Assembly (NCBI GenBank): GCA_963702685.1
Contig: CAVPDQ010000027.1
Span: forward strand, 124,001-188,000
DNA length: 64,000 nucleotides
Source of the DNA: AP-15 sp963702685
GTDB taxonomy: Bacteria > Pseudomonadota > Alphaproteobacteria > ATCC43930 > CGMCC-115725
Direction of reading: 5' to 3'
The notes below the pieces were generated by a model. It ran no database searches. It saw only the letters and a program-made list of their open reading frames with translations, and was not told where the DNA came from. This document shows positions 1 to 10,514 of the stretch, one piece after another. The first letter of the stretch is position 1. Every line of letters starts with the position of its first letter. Both the position numbers and the translations under genes were made by a program.

Positions 1-660
1 CGGCGATTTGCCCAAAGCCGGGGGCCATGCCGCGTGTTCCGCATCGACCCGGCGACCGGCCGCGAATTGGCTCGGATCGATGTCCCGGCACCCTGCGGCC
101 ACGCCGGCGGTCTCGCCTATGCCGGCGGCAAGACGCTTTACCTCGCCGATACGCACACGCTGTTCGCGGTCGACTGGGCTGCGGCAGCGCCGAAATTTCG
201 CGTCATTCCACTTGGCCCCGGCGTCAAAGGAGCTCTCGCCGCCTCGGGGCAAGGCGAAATCGGGCTGGGTGCCTACGAAGAAGGCCGGCCGGGCAGGATC
301 CTGAAATATCGCACCACCGTCCTCGATGCCATCGAGGACGGGGCGGTGCTGCGCGCCGATATGGCATCGGCGGAGCTGGCGATCCCGAGCTTTGCGCAGG
401 GTGCGGCCGTCGATCCATCGGGCAGGCTGTGGATCTCCCGCAGCGAGATCGCCTGGGGCTGCCTCGACCGCCTCGATCCGCGTACCGGTCGATTGGAGAG
501 GCGCTACCCGATTGCCGGCGGTATCGAGGGTATTGCCTTCGACCAGACCGGCCATCTTTGGGGCGTCTCGGAGGCCGGAGGCCGCCATATCCCGCTGCGT
601 TACCCGTTCTTCCCGGTCATCTTCCGGATCGATCCCGCCCAACTCCGCTTCGGCGATTAA
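1..660 (+). CDS. Partial SMP-30/NHL-like beta-propeller protein (5' end outside window)
   Basis: The frame is open from the first base of the window and ends at a stop at 658-660, so the N-terminus is missing. Repeated blade-like segments are visible: FRIDPATG near the start, GLAYAGGKTLYLAD, AVDPSGRLWISR, GIEGIAFDQTGHLWGVSEA and a closing IFRIDPAQL. This pattern is typical of six-bladed propellers of the SMP-30/gluconolactonase and NHL type. There is no recognisable catalytic signature in the visible part, so the substrate cannot be named. The first possible internal start is GTG at 34, but coding clearly extends upstream. Confidence 0.6.
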   Translation, partial: RRFAQSRGPCRVFRIDPATGRELARIDVPAPCGHAGGLAYAGGKTLYLADTHTLFAVDWAAAAPKFRVIPLGPGVKGALAASGQGEIGLGAYEEGRPGRILKYRTTVLDAIEDGAVLRADMASAELAIPSFAQGAAVDPSGRLWISRSEIAWGCLDRLDPRTGRLERRYPIAGGIEGIAFDQTGHLWGVSEAGGRHIPLRYPFFPVIFRIDPAQLRFGD

Positions 661-755
661 TCGACGCGAGCGTGAGCCGGTTCACATGCCAGCCGCGCGG
701 CAAACCCCAGCTTACCCGCACCGGGCGCGCTCGCGCCCGAGAAGGAGGCATCGAG

Positions 756-1097
756 ATGGCAGCTTCGTCGCCTGAGCTAAACCCGCAACCGCTCCCGCCG
801 CGGTCCGACGCATGGGACGAGATATCGACTTGCCCGCCGTGGTGGCCGCAGCTGCTCTGGCAGCTGCACTTTCCTGTGGTCAAACATCCGGGCGGCGGCC
901 CCGGGCCGATCAACTACCCGCCCGTCATCGAGGACATCATGGCGAACCTCCACGTTCACACGATGTCCTATCTGATGCTGGATCAGAATGCAGCGCAGCA
1001 GCTGCGCCACAGCGCCGAGCAGCAACTCGTCAAATCGGTCGGCAGCCTGACGAAGCTCCATGACCAAGCGGTCAAGCGAGCCGCAGTGGCGACATAG
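756..1097 (+). CDS. Small hypothetical protein with LNPQPLPP motif
   Basis: This reading frame of 113 residues starts at ATG 756, preceded by a strong ribosome-binding site (GAAGGAGG at 741-748). The protein opens with MAASSPELNPQPLPPR, then has a tryptophan-rich stretch (WDEI, PPWWPQLLWQLHF) and a polar helical C-terminus (LRHSAEQQLVKSVGSLTKLHD). It has no signal peptide or transmembrane segment. I do not recognise a family with a known function. The gene runs in the same direction as the upstream propeller gene with a 95-base gap and faces the glutaredoxin gene across a hairpin terminator. Confidence 0.6.
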   Translation: MAASSPELNPQPLPPRSDAWDEISTCPPWWPQLLWQLHFPVVKHPGGGPGPINYPPVIEDIMANLHVHTMSYLMLDQNAAQQLRHSAEQQLVKSVGSLTKLHDQAVKRAAVAT

Positions 1098-1108
1098 CAA
1101 GGCGTTCC

Positions 1109-1138
1109 CTCGTCGGGCGAGAATTATCGCCCGGCGAG
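1109..1138. terminator. Bidirectional hairpin terminator
   Basis: A 12-bp stem with one mismatch (CTCGTCGGGCGA against TCGCCCGGCGAG) encloses a 6-base loop (gaatta). It sits between two convergent genes, 11 bases after the stop at 1097 and 20 bases before the glutaredoxin stop. There is no strong U-run on either side, so efficiency cannot be judged. Confidence 0.6.
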
Positions 1139-1158
1139 GCGCTTTGGGCGGCTCAGGA

Positions 1159-1491
1159 TCAGGCGCGAACCGGAACGCCGTTCTGCTCGAGCACCTGCTG
1201 CAATTCGCCCGTCTCGAACATCTCGCGAATGATGTCGCAGCCGCCGACGAACTCTCCCTTGACGTAAAGCTGCGGGACCGTCGGCCAGCTCGAATATTCC
1301 TTGATCCCCTGACGGATCTGCGGGTCGGCAAGGACGTCGATGCCTTTGAACTTGACGCCCAAATGGCTGAGAATCTGCACCACCGCTGCGGAAAAGCCGC
1401 ATTGCGGAAAGACCGGTGTGCCTTTCATGTAGAGCACCACCGGCGTGTCCGCGACTTCTCGGCGGATGCGTTCTTGAACCGTGCTATCCAT
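1159..1491 (-). CDS. grxD: Grx4-family monothiol glutaredoxin
   Basis: This 110-residue protein carries the monothiol active site CGFS at residues 31-34 (context PQCGFS), the glutathione-binding WPTVPQLY at 69-76 and GGCDI at 83-87. Proteins of this family carry [2Fe-2S] clusters and work with BolA proteins in iron-sulfur trafficking in the cytosol. I chose the start at ATG 1491 because the conserved N-terminus begins there; the longer open frame upstream is not conserved-looking. The adjacent bolA gene, 28 bases upstream on the same strand, supports a Grx-BolA partnership. The length matches the family (about 110-115 residues). Confidence 0.93.
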   Translation of the reverse strand: MDSTVQERIRREVADTPVVLYMKGTPVFPQCGFSAAVVQILSHLGVKFKGIDVLADPQIRQGIKEYSSWPTVPQLYVKGEFVGGCDIIREMFETGELQQVLEQNGVPVRA

Positions 1492-1519
1492 GATCTTTGT
1501 CCTCGGTTTCGGGTAAGCC

Positions 1520-1756
1520 TCAGTCCTCGGGCGCGCCCGTTTGCAAGGCGAGCGCGTGCAATTCGTTGCCCATCCGGCCGCGCAGCGCCTGGTAGACCAT
1601 CTGGTGCTGCTGGACGCGGGTTTTGCCGCGAAACGCGCCGGAGACGACATGGGCGGCATAATGGTCGCCGTCGCCGCGCAAATCCTCGATCGAGACCTGC
1701 GCGTCGGGCAGGCTTTCCTTGATCAGCCGCTCGATCGTCGCCGCGTCCATCGCCAT
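1520..1756 (-). CDS. bolA: BolA family protein
   Basis: This 78-residue protein has the BolA fold signature: an N-terminal helix (MDAATIERLIKESLPDAQV), a DHYAAHVVSGAF strand-turn and a C-terminal RVQQHQMVYQALRGRM helix ending in HALAL. The conserved histidine in HALAL is a known cluster ligand in BolA-Grx complexes. The gene lies 16 bases after purL and 28 bases before the glutaredoxin gene, all on the minus strand, so it probably shares the purine operon transcript. This is the usual alphaproteobacterial arrangement. A role in iron-sulfur handling is inferred from family and neighbourhood. Confidence 0.92.
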   Translation of the reverse strand: MAMDAATIERLIKESLPDAQVSIEDLRGDGDHYAAHVVSGAFRGKTRVQQHQMVYQALRGRMGNELHALALQTGAPED

Positions 1757-1772
1757 CGTCCGATCCCCTCGC

Positions 1773-3965
<2,193 letters not shown>

Positions 3966-3980
3966 AAGGCACCACTGTTC

Positions 3981-4026
3981 TCCTCTCCCCCCGCCGGCCG
4001 GGGGGAGAGGGTCGGGGTGAGGGGGG
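3981..4026. repeat. Palindromic intergenic repeat, copy A
   Basis: This GC-rich palindrome (CTCTCCCCCC, ccggcc centre, GGGGGGAGAGG) is followed by GTCGGGGTGAGGGG. It lies in the purQ-purL gap, 16 bases upstream of the purL start codon. A similar sequence in reverse orientation occurs at 4121-4160, and relatives occur at 34990-35031 and 56018-56137. The element recurs within this window and belongs to a type of dispersed repeat common in GC-rich proteobacteria. Confidence 0.75.
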
Positions 4027-4120
4027 CCGAGACACAAGCCATGAGCCAAGCAGCCCCGCCGCGACCGCGCCTGCGCAATGGCATTGAGGATAGCAAAGGG
4101 CGACCGAGCTTGCGCCCGGC

Positions 4121-4160
4121 ACCCCCCTCACCCTGCCCTCTCCCGCCGCGAGCAGAGGGA
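4121..4160. repeat. Palindromic intergenic repeat, copy B (inverted)
   Basis: The sequence CCCCCCTCACCCTGCCCTCT followed by CCGCCGCG and AGAGGGA is a degenerate, inverted relative of copy A. Together the two copies fill most of the 228-base purQ-purL gap and could fold into one long imperfect hairpin in the operon transcript. An effect on purL expression is only a possibility. Confidence 0.6.
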
Positions 4161-4193
4161 AAGCGAGAAATCTCGGCGAGCAGCGACATGTCT

Positions 4194-4889
4194 TTATTGC
4201 AGCGCACTCACCAGCCCGGCGAAGAAAGCCTGGCCGTCGGTGCCGCCCAAAAGCGGGTCGGTCGCGTTCTCGGGATGCGGCATCAGCCCGAGCACGGTGC
4301 GGCTGGCGTTGAAGATGCCAGCAATGGCGCGCGCCGAGCCGTTGAAATTCTCGGCATCGCCGAGGTCGCCGTCGGGACCGCAATAGCGAAAGGCGACCAG
4401 CCCCTCGCCATCGAGCCGGTCGAGCGTGTCGCGGTCGGCGGTGTAGTTGCCGTCGCCATGCGCGACCGGGACCCGGATCGTCTGGCCGGCCTCGTAGCCG
4501 CAGGTGAAGATCGTCTGGTTGTTCTCGACCCGCAGGTGGATGTCACGGCAGGTAAAGCGCAGCGCGTGGTTTCGCAGCAATGCGCCGGGCAGCAGGCCGG
4601 CCTCGGTCAAGATCTGAAATCCATTGCAGATGCCGAGCACCGGGGTGCCGCGGTCGGCCCGCGCGCGGATTTCGCGCATGATCGGCGAATGCGCCGCCAT
4701 CGCGCCGCAGCGCAGATAGTCGCCATAGGCAAACCCGCCCGGCAATACGATCAGATCGACATCGGGCAATTCGGCGTCACGATGCCAGACTCGGATCGGC
4801 TCACGCCCCGTCGCGCGCCGCAGCGCCATGCACGCATCGCGCTCGCGGTTCGAGCCGGGAAAGATGACGACCGCCGTCTTCACCGACAC
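4194..4889 (-). CDS. purQ: Phosphoribosylformylglycinamidine synthase subunit PurQ (glutaminase)
   Basis: This 231-residue class I glutamine amidotransferase supplies ammonia to PurL. The nucleophile is Cys88 in GTPVLGICNGFQIL, and the His-Glu pair is at 205 and 207 in GLMPHPENA. The N-terminal KTAVVIFPGSNRERD and the LPGGFAYGDYLR oxyanion region are typical of PurQ. It starts at ATG 4889, one base after the purS stop, so translation is probably coupled. The separate PurS-PurQ-PurL layout contrasts with the single long PurL of gammaproteobacteria. Confidence 0.96.
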   Translation of the reverse strand: MSVKTAVVIFPGSNRERDACMALRRATGREPIRVWHRDAELPDVDLIVLPGGFAYGDYLRCGAMAAHSPIMREIRARADRGTPVLGICNGFQILTEAGLLPGALLRNHALRFTCRDIHLRVENNQTIFTCGYEAGQTIRVPVAHGDGNYTADRDTLDRLDGEGLVAFRYCGPDGDLGDAENFNGSARAIAGIFNASRTVLGLMPHPENATDPLLGGTDGQAFFAGLVSALQ

Positions 4890-4890
4890 C

Positions 4891-5130
4891 TCAACATAGC
4901 TCGATCGCGAAATCCTCGATCACCGGGTTGGCGAGCAAGCTCCGGCACATCGCCTCGACCCGTTCGCGGGCGCGGATCGCATCGGTCTCGGCGAGATCGA
5001 GCTCGATCAGCTTGCCCTGGCGGACCTCGCCGATCCCGGTGAAGCCGAGTGCGGCGAGCGCATTGCCGATCGCCTTCCCTTGCGGGTCGAGCACCCCGGC
5101 TTTCAGCCTGACATGAACCCGCGCTTTCAT
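4891..5130 (-). CDS. purS: Phosphoribosylformylglycinamidine synthase subunit PurS
   Basis: This 79-residue protein bridges PurL and PurQ in the FGAM synthase complex. The start at ATG 5130 yields the conserved opening MKARVHVRLKAGVLDPQGKAI; the open frame continues 14 codons upstream but is not needed. The middle contains GFTGIGEVRQGKLIELD and the end CRSLLANPVIEDFAIEL, both hallmarks of PurS. It lies one base ahead of purQ and 22 bases after the NRDE gene on the same strand, making it the first pur gene in the window; purC is not present here. Confidence 0.95.
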   Translation of the reverse strand: MKARVHVRLKAGVLDPQGKAIGNALAALGFTGIGEVRQGKLIELDLAETDAIRARERVEAMCRSLLANPVIEDFAIELC

Positions 5131-5152
5131 CCTCTGCAATCTACACCCGAGG

Positions 5153-5905
5153 TCAGGGCGCGGCGAGAACATCCCGCCACGGAATTGTCTCCGGCAGCCA
5201 TCCGGCGTAGCGAAAGATTATGCGGCGGCCGGGCTCGCCATGCGCCGGCAGCGCGATCAGCGCGCTCGACACGGTGCCGTAGCCGTCGGTGCGAAAGCGC
5301 ATCGCCGATGCCGCCGGCTCACCGGGCGGCGCGCGTGTGCTTTCGAGCAAGGCCTGCCACCCGGCCCAATCGCCGCGGTCGGGATCGGGGGCGGGCCAGT
5401 CGCGAAACGCCGGCAATGCCAGCGCAATCCGGCGCGAGCCGAGATCGTCGATATCGCCCGCTGCGATCATCGACAGCCCTGCCTTCAGCGCCCGTCGCTC
5501 CACACGAACCCCGCCGGCATGGCGCAGCCAGAACCCGTCGCGGCTGTCGGCGACGATCAGGTTGAAGGTGCGGTAGGCGCCGGGGTCGAGGTGGGACAGC
5601 GCTTCGGCGGCGGCGGCGGCATCGGCATGGTCGAGCGCTTCGAGCACCAATTCGCCGCGCGACCGGCGGTCCGGCGAGGGCCCGAGCGAGCCGGTGCGGT
5701 TCAGCACAGCCGCCACGACGCCCCAGTCGTTGACGCCCAGCCAGGAGCCGCCGGCGAGCAGGTCGAGCCCGGCGACGACCTCCGGCCGGTCGGGCCAGTG
5801 CCGGCCGGGCGGGTCGGACGCCCGCTCGATCGTCTCGTCGCGGTTGGCGCCGATCAGCACCGGCCAAGCATGGCCGGGACGGCGCAGGATCACCAATGTG
5901 CACAT
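5153..5905 (-). CDS. NRDE (TANGO2-like) family protein
   Basis: This 250-residue protein starts MCTLVILRRPGHAWPVLIGANRDE; the NRDE tetrad at about residues 21-24 and the nearly N-terminal Cys2 define the NRDE/TANGO2 family. Further family features are GGSWLGVNDWGVVAAVLNR and a C-terminal MRFRTDGYGTVSS with the RYAGW element. The Cys2 arrangement recalls N-terminal-nucleophile hydrolases, but the bacterial substrate is not established. The gene lies 22 bases upstream of purS on the same strand and could be co-transcribed with the purine genes. Confidence 0.85.
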   Translation of the reverse strand: MCTLVILRRPGHAWPVLIGANRDETIERASDPPGRHWPDRPEVVAGLDLLAGGSWLGVNDWGVVAAVLNRTGSLGPSPDRRSRGELVLEALDHADAAAAAEALSHLDPGAYRTFNLIVADSRDGFWLRHAGGVRVERRALKAGLSMIAAGDIDDLGSRRIALALPAFRDWPAPDPDRGDWAGWQALLESTRAPPGEPAASAMRFRTDGYGTVSSALIALPAHGEPGRRIIFRYAGWLPETIPWRDVLAAP

Positions 5906-6000
5906 TCAGCCTTCGATACCGCCGTCTTGCCGGTGCGTTATCGCCATGCCATATCGCCAAAGGGCGCCGCGCCTCGGCGCATTCCTCGGGAACATAGACG

Positions 6001-6321
6001 ATGCCCAGCTTTGCCGACCGCGAAAAAGAATTCGAAGCCCGCTTCAAGCACGACGAGGAGCTGCGCTTCAAGATGACGGCGCGCCGCAATCGCCTGGTCG
6101 GGTTGTGGGCGGCGCAACGGCTCGGGCTCACCGGTGAAGCCGCCGAAACCTATGCCAAGGACATCGTCGCGGCACAGCTCGGGCCGGGCGGCGACCGCCG
6201 GGTGGTGGACAAGCTGACCGCCGACCTCGCAACCGCCGATCCAAGCCTGACCCAGGCCCGCATCCGGTTCGAGCTCGAGCATTTCGCCAACCAGGCCAAG
6301 CAGCAGCTGATGGCCGGGTAG
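6001..6321 (+). CDS. DUF1476 family protein (ATP synthase zeta inhibitor type)
   Basis: This 106-residue helical protein begins MPSFADREKEFEARFKHDEE and continues LRFKMTARRNRLVGLWAAQ, the signature of the alphaproteobacterial DUF1476 family. One characterised member is the zeta subunit that inhibits F1-ATPase, inserting its N-terminal region into the rotor. The length matches the family. It starts at ATG 6001, divergent from the NRDE gene across 95 bases. Inhibition of ATP synthase is known for homologues and inferred here. Confidence 0.88.
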   Translation: MPSFADREKEFEARFKHDEELRFKMTARRNRLVGLWAAQRLGLTGEAAETYAKDIVAAQLGPGGDRRVVDKLTADLATADPSLTQARIRFELEHFANQAKQQLMAG

Positions 6322-6418
6322 GGTCGTCCAACACCCTCCCGGACTTGACACCGCGATCGGTCAACCCGACCAGCAAGCCCGTCGTGGTCCTCAGCATCGA
6401 CCCGATCAAGAAACAGCT

Positions 6419-7982
6419 TCAGGTCTCCGGCACGCCGGCACGCCGCAGCCCTTCCACGAGGCGGGCGGCGACCGCGGGGGCCAGGCCCTTTGCCATGTCG
6501 CGCAGGAGCGCGGCGACCGTCGGGTCGGCATGGGCTTCGCGGATCCGAGGCAGGCAATCCTTCGCCTCCTGATACCGGCCGAGATGGCCGCACAGCGAGA
6601 GCTTGACCCGCAATGCCGGGAGGCCGGAATTCTCGCGCAGCGATTCTTCGGCCCAATGCAGCCCCTCCTCATGCCGGCCGAGCGTCAGATAGGCTATGGC
6701 AAGGGCGTAGCAGAACGCGAACATGACCGGGTCGCGCGGGCTCAGCCGGATCGCCTGATGCGCGTCCGCGATCGCTTCTTCCGGCCGGTCGAGATAGGCG
6801 AGGACCAGCGCACGGTGGCCGAAGGCGAGCGCAAAGCTGGGATTGAGGGCGATGGCGCGATCGAGCGCGCTCAGCGCCGCGTCGTTGTCGCCGGCGAGCT
6901 CTGCGAGCGCCAAACCGGCAAAATCCAGCACCCAGGGGTCGTCGCCGCCGGCGGCGATCGCCTGTCGCGCCATGCGCATCCCCTCCTCGACATCGGCCCC
7001 CTCGGCCGGAACCCAGTGCCGGTTGCGCCGCATCATCTGGGACAGCGCCAGCCGCGCCATCGCCGGCGCATAGCCCGGATCGCATTCGAGGGAGCGGCGC
7101 GCCAGCTCCACCGATTCAGCCAAGCCCTCCCGGGTCCGCTTGCTCGCCTGCGCCTGGGCGCGCAGATAAAGCTGGTAGGCGTCGAGGCTCGTGGCCGGCC
7201 TGCGGCCGGCGCGCTCGATTTCGGCGAGGCGCAATTTGGGTTCGATCGCGCCGGCAACACCGCTCGCCACCTGGTCCTGCAAGCCAAAGACATCGTCGAG
7301 CGCGCCGTCGAAGCGCTCGGCCCAGATGTGGGCGCCGGTCGCCGTATCGATCAATTGGCCGGCAATGCGCACCCGACTGCCGGATTTGCGGACCGAGCCT
7401 TCCAGCACATAGCGCACCCCCAACTCGCGCGCGGCCTCCTTCACGTCGATCGCCCGCCTTGATCGCTCCGCCCTTGTAGGCAAAGCTCGAATTGCGCGCG
7501 ATGACAGAGAGCCACGGGAAGCGGGCGATTGCCGTTGTGATCTCCTCGACGATGCCGTCCACGAAATATTCCTGATCGGGATCGCCGGTCAGATTTTGGA
7601 ACGGCAGGATCACGATCGCCGGCTTGTCGACGGGCGGGGACGACGCGTTCGCATTGGAGGTGTCCGACAATTCGGTGACCGCGCCGACAAAGCGCACGCC
7701 TTTGCGGTTGAAGGTGCGGACCAGCCGCTGCGAGATGCCGTCGTCGCCGAGCGCCCGGCGCACCGCATTGAGGCGCGTCGTCAGCGCCAATTCCGAGACG
7801 ATCCGCCCCTGCCAAACCGCCTGTAAGAGATCGTCCTTGCCGACCACGCGATCGCGGTGCTGCACCAGATAGGCGAGCAGGTCGAAGGCCTTGGGCTCGA
7901 GATCGACAACTTCGCCGCCGCGGCGCAATTCGCGGCGTTCGAGATCGAGCCGGTGATCGCCAAACGCCAGCACCACCGCCAA
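6419..7982 (-). pseudogene. Frameshifted winged-helix/TolB-like/TPR regulator (paralogue 1)
   Basis: The gene starts at 7982 (MAVVLAFGDHRLDLERREL) with an OmpR/CadC-type winged helix, then a TolB-like segment (IVILPFQNLTGDPDQEYFVD). At about 7450-7475 the frame shifts. The rest, from AIDVKEAARELGVRYVLEG through several TPRs to GLRRAGVPET, is in another frame and ends at 6419. A near-direct duplication of about 13 bases at 7448-7473 (GGCGGAGCGATCA then GGCGGGCGATCGA on the minus strand) explains the shift, because the paralogue at 12153-13698 has one copy there. It could be a real mutation or a sequencing error. Genes of this type usually lack a transmembrane segment, as here, and are often labelled adenylate cyclase without containing a cyclase domain. 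Confidence 0.8.
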
Positions 7983-8035
7983 CCTGGCCCTCCCGATCCG
8001 CGTCTTTGGCGAAAATCATAATGTCGCGATGACAA

Positions 8036-8072
8036 AGAAAAAAGCCAGCCGTAAAGCAAGCTGCCGGCTTTC
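8036..8072 (-). terminator. Terminator-like hairpin with U-run on the minus strand
   Basis: On the minus strand an AAAGCC/GGCTTT-based stem with a short loop is followed by TTTTTTCTTTG. It lies in the divergent gap between paralogue 1 (start 7982) and the Cache-domain gene (start 8133). Its position upstream of a minus-strand gene suggests either a leader attenuator or insulation from antisense transcription. The stem has an internal bulge, so the call is tentative. Confidence 0.35.
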
Positions 8073-8132
8073 GGCGCATCCTCCGCGAGCGTTTCGGCGC
8101 GCTGTCGCCCCGAACCATGCGAAGGAGAAGGA

Positions 8133-8612
8133 ATGTTGAAGCAAATCCTGGCTGCGAGCGCGCTCGTCGCGATCGCGATGGCCGATCCGGCCGGCGCTCA
8201 GCAGGCGCCGCCCCAATCCGCACAGGCCCAGCGGGTCGCGGCAATGGTCAACAAGGCGGCCGCGCTCGTCGACAAGGAGGGCAAGCCGGCTTTCGCCGAG
8301 TTCAGAAAGCCGAACAGCCAGTGGCGGTTCGGGCATACCTATCTGTTCGCCTACGATACCAAGCTCAATGTGCTGCTGAACGCCGCCTTTCCGAAAAAGG
8401 AAGGTCAGAACATGGCGGGCAAGACCGATGTCAACGGCAAGCCGATGCACGACGACATGCTGAAGGTCGCGCAGACGAAGGGATCGGGCTGGGTCGATTA
8501 CATGTTCCCGAAGCCCGGCGAGACCAAGCCGTCGCAGAAATGGAGCTATGTGACCAAGGTGGTCGTCGACGGCACGCCGGGGGTGCTCGGCGCCGGCTTT
8601 TATCCCGAGTAG
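8133..8612 (+). CDS. Exported single-Cache-domain protein
   Basis: This 159-residue protein has a signal peptide (MLKQILAASALVAIAMADPAGA) and a core typical of single Cache (sCache_2) sensors: AAALVDKEGKPAFAEFR, QWRFGHTYLFAYDTK, GKTDVNGKPMHDDML and GSGWVDYMFPKPGE. Cache domains bind small ligands outside the cytoplasm; here no signalling domain is attached, so it may act as a free periplasmic binding protein. The start at ATG 8133 follows a strong GAAGGAGAAGGA site. It lies between two winged-helix/TPR regulator genes, but a functional tie is only suggested by position. Confidence 0.72.
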   Translation: MLKQILAASALVAIAMADPAGAQQAPPQSAQAQRVAAMVNKAAALVDKEGKPAFAEFRKPNSQWRFGHTYLFAYDTKLNVLLNAAFPKKEGQNMAGKTDVNGKPMHDDMLKVAQTKGSGWVDYMFPKPGETKPSQKWSYVTKVVVDGTPGVLGAGFYPE

Positions 8613-8731
8613 CCGTTTCGAGTCCCCGTCCCTCCCCAACTCGGCACGGCGTGGAGGGAATGGCGGGCGACATCGGCAAATCGGGGCTCAATCCGGGCGA
8701 TCGCCTTTGACCGTGACGCGGCGGCAGGACA

Positions 8732-10303
8732 TCACGCCTCGGGCAGCCCGGCTTTGCGCAACCCTTCGGCAACACGGGCGGCGAGTTGCGGGACAACACC
8801 CTTCGGCAACGCGCTCATAACCCCGGCGATTGTCGGTTCGCAGTGAAACTCGCTCACCCGGCTCAGACAAGCGCGCGCTTCCTCATGCCGACCCAAATAG
8901 CCGCACAGGCTGAGCTTGAGGCGCAGCGCCGGCATGCCGCCGTTTTCGCGCAACGCCGCTTCGGCCCACGACAACCCGGCCTCGTAGCGGCCCGCCGCCA
9001 GCTCCGCGCGCGCCAGTGCTTGATAGAAGGAAAACATGGCCGGATCGAACGGGCTCAACCGGATCGCCTGGTGGGCCGAGCGGATCGCCTCGTCGGGCCG
9101 GTCGAGATAGGACAGAACGACGGCGCGATGGCCGAAGGCGAGGGCAAAGTTGGGGTTGAGCACGATCGCGCGGTCGAGCGCGCTGAGCGCGGCATCATTA
9201 TCTCCAGCAAGCTGCGCCAGCGCCAAGCCGGCAAAATCCAGCACCCACGGATCATCCCCGGCGGCGGCGATCGCCTGCCGCGCCATCGCGATGCCTTCCT
9301 CGACCTCCGGGCCGGCGGGTGGAATCCAGTTCCGCTGACGCTGCATGCCGCGGCTCAACGCGATCCGCGCAATGGCCGGACCGTAGGCGGGATCGAGCTC
9401 GAAGGCCAACCGCGCCAGCCGTATCGACTCCGCCAAACCCTCCCCGGTCCTCTTGTACGCCTGCGCCTGGGCGCGCAGGTGGAGGTCGTAGGCATCGGGG
9501 CTCTCGGTCGGCTTCCGACTGGCGCGCTCTGCTTCGACACGTCGCAGCCGCGGCTCGATCGCGCCGACGACGCCGCCTGCGACCCGGTCCTGAAATTCGA
9601 AGACGTCGTCGAGGGTGCCGTCGAAGCGGTCGGCCCAGATATGCGCGCCCGTCGTCGAGTCGATCAGCTGGCCGGCGATGCGCACCCGGTTGCCGGCCTT
9701 TCTGACCGAGCCTTCGAGCACGTAGCGCACGCCGAGCTCCCGCGCCGTCTGCTTCAGATCGACGCTCTTGCCCTTGTAGGCATAGCTCGAATTGCGCGCG
9801 ATGACGAACAGCCCAGGGCAGCGCGCGATGGCGGTGGTGATCTCTTCGACCATGCCGTCGGCGAAATATTCCTGCTCGGGGTCGCCGCTCATGTTGTGAA
9901 ACGGCAACACCGCAATCGACGGTCTGTCGGGAAGAGCGAGCGGCGTGGCGGCTACAGACCGGCCGGCTCGGGTCACCTTTGCGGCAAACCGGTAGCCGCG
10001 GCCGGGTATCGTCTGGATGCAGCCGCGGCTTCCCGGGGTTTGGTCGAGGGCGCGGCGCAGCGCCGAGATCTGCTTTGTCAGGTTGCTTTCTTCGACCGCG
10101 GCTCCGGTCCAGACCTCGGCCATCAAATCGTCTTTCGAGACGACCGCACCGCCACGGCCGGCGAGCAGCAGCAGTAGATCGAGCGCGCGCGAGCCGAGGG
10201 GGACAGGCACGGCCTGGCCCGTCTGATCCACGCGGCAGACGCCCTGCCGGTCGAGCTTGAAGCCGTCGAAGAACAGGCTCTCGCTCGCCTCCCGACCGCT
10301 CAT
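8732..10303 (-). CDS. Winged-helix/TolB-like/TPR regulator (paralogue 2, intact)
   Basis: This is the intact member of the local paralogue group, 523 residues. Residues about 10-112 form an OmpR/CadC-type winged helix (SKDDLMAEVWTGAAVEESNL, IQTIPGRGYRF). A TolB-like segment follows (IAVLPFHNMSGDPEQEYFAD, GVRYVLEGSVRK) and then TPR repeats (GDNDAALSALDRAIVLNPN, GYLGRHEEARACL) to the closing GLRKAGLPEA. No transmembrane segment separates the domains, so it should be soluble. I chose ATG 10303 because the conserved region starts there. It is divergent from the exported TPR gene at 10515; a CRP-type palindrome at 10367-10388 lies between them and could serve both. Confidence 0.82.
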   Translation of the reverse strand: MSGREASESLFFDGFKLDRQGVCRVDQTGQAVPVPLGSRALDLLLLLAGRGGAVVSKDDLMAEVWTGAAVEESNLTKQISALRRALDQTPGSRGCIQTIPGRGYRFAAKVTRAGRSVAATPLALPDRPSIAVLPFHNMSGDPEQEYFADGMVEEITTAIARCPGLFVIARNSSYAYKGKSVDLKQTARELGVRYVLEGSVRKAGNRVRIAGQLIDSTTGAHIWADRFDGTLDDVFEFQDRVAGGVVGAIEPRLRRVEAERASRKPTESPDAYDLHLRAQAQAYKRTGEGLAESIRLARLAFELDPAYGPAIARIALSRGMQRQRNWIPPAGPEVEEGIAMARQAIAAAGDDPWVLDFAGLALAQLAGDNDAALSALDRAIVLNPNFALAFGHRAVVLSYLDRPDEAIRSAHQAIRLSPFDPAMFSFYQALARAELAAGRYEAGLSWAEAALRENGGMPALRLKLSLCGYLGRHEEARACLSRVSEFHCEPTIAGVMSALPKGVVPQLAARVAEGLRKAGLPEA

Positions 10304-10366
10304 GCGCGCGACCCTCCGGGCACGGTAGCACCTGGCGTCCAGTATTATACCGCAAAATTGCCGCCC

Positions 10367-10388
10367 AAGTGTGATCTGGCTCACACTT
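10367..10388. promoter_or_regulatory. CRP-type palindromic operator
   Basis: The core TGTGA-N6-TCACA (10370-10385) matches the Escherichia coli CRP consensus exactly, and the perfect arms extend to 8 bases each (AAGTGTGA and TCACACTT). It lies in the divergent gap between paralogue 2 (start 10303) and the exported TPR gene (start 10515), 129 bases before the latter. A nearly identical site precedes the second exported TPR gene. A CRP/FNR-family regulator is inferred; none is encoded in the window. Confidence 0.72.
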
Positions 10389-10514
10389 CACCGGCTCGAT
10401 CGATTTCGGAGAATTTCGGAACTTTTCGGATCGGCGTCATGGCGCGCCGACGCCGGTCGACGGATCCTCTGCGGTCGAATGGCGAAAGTACGTTGCTTTT
10501 GGGAGGATGCCGTC

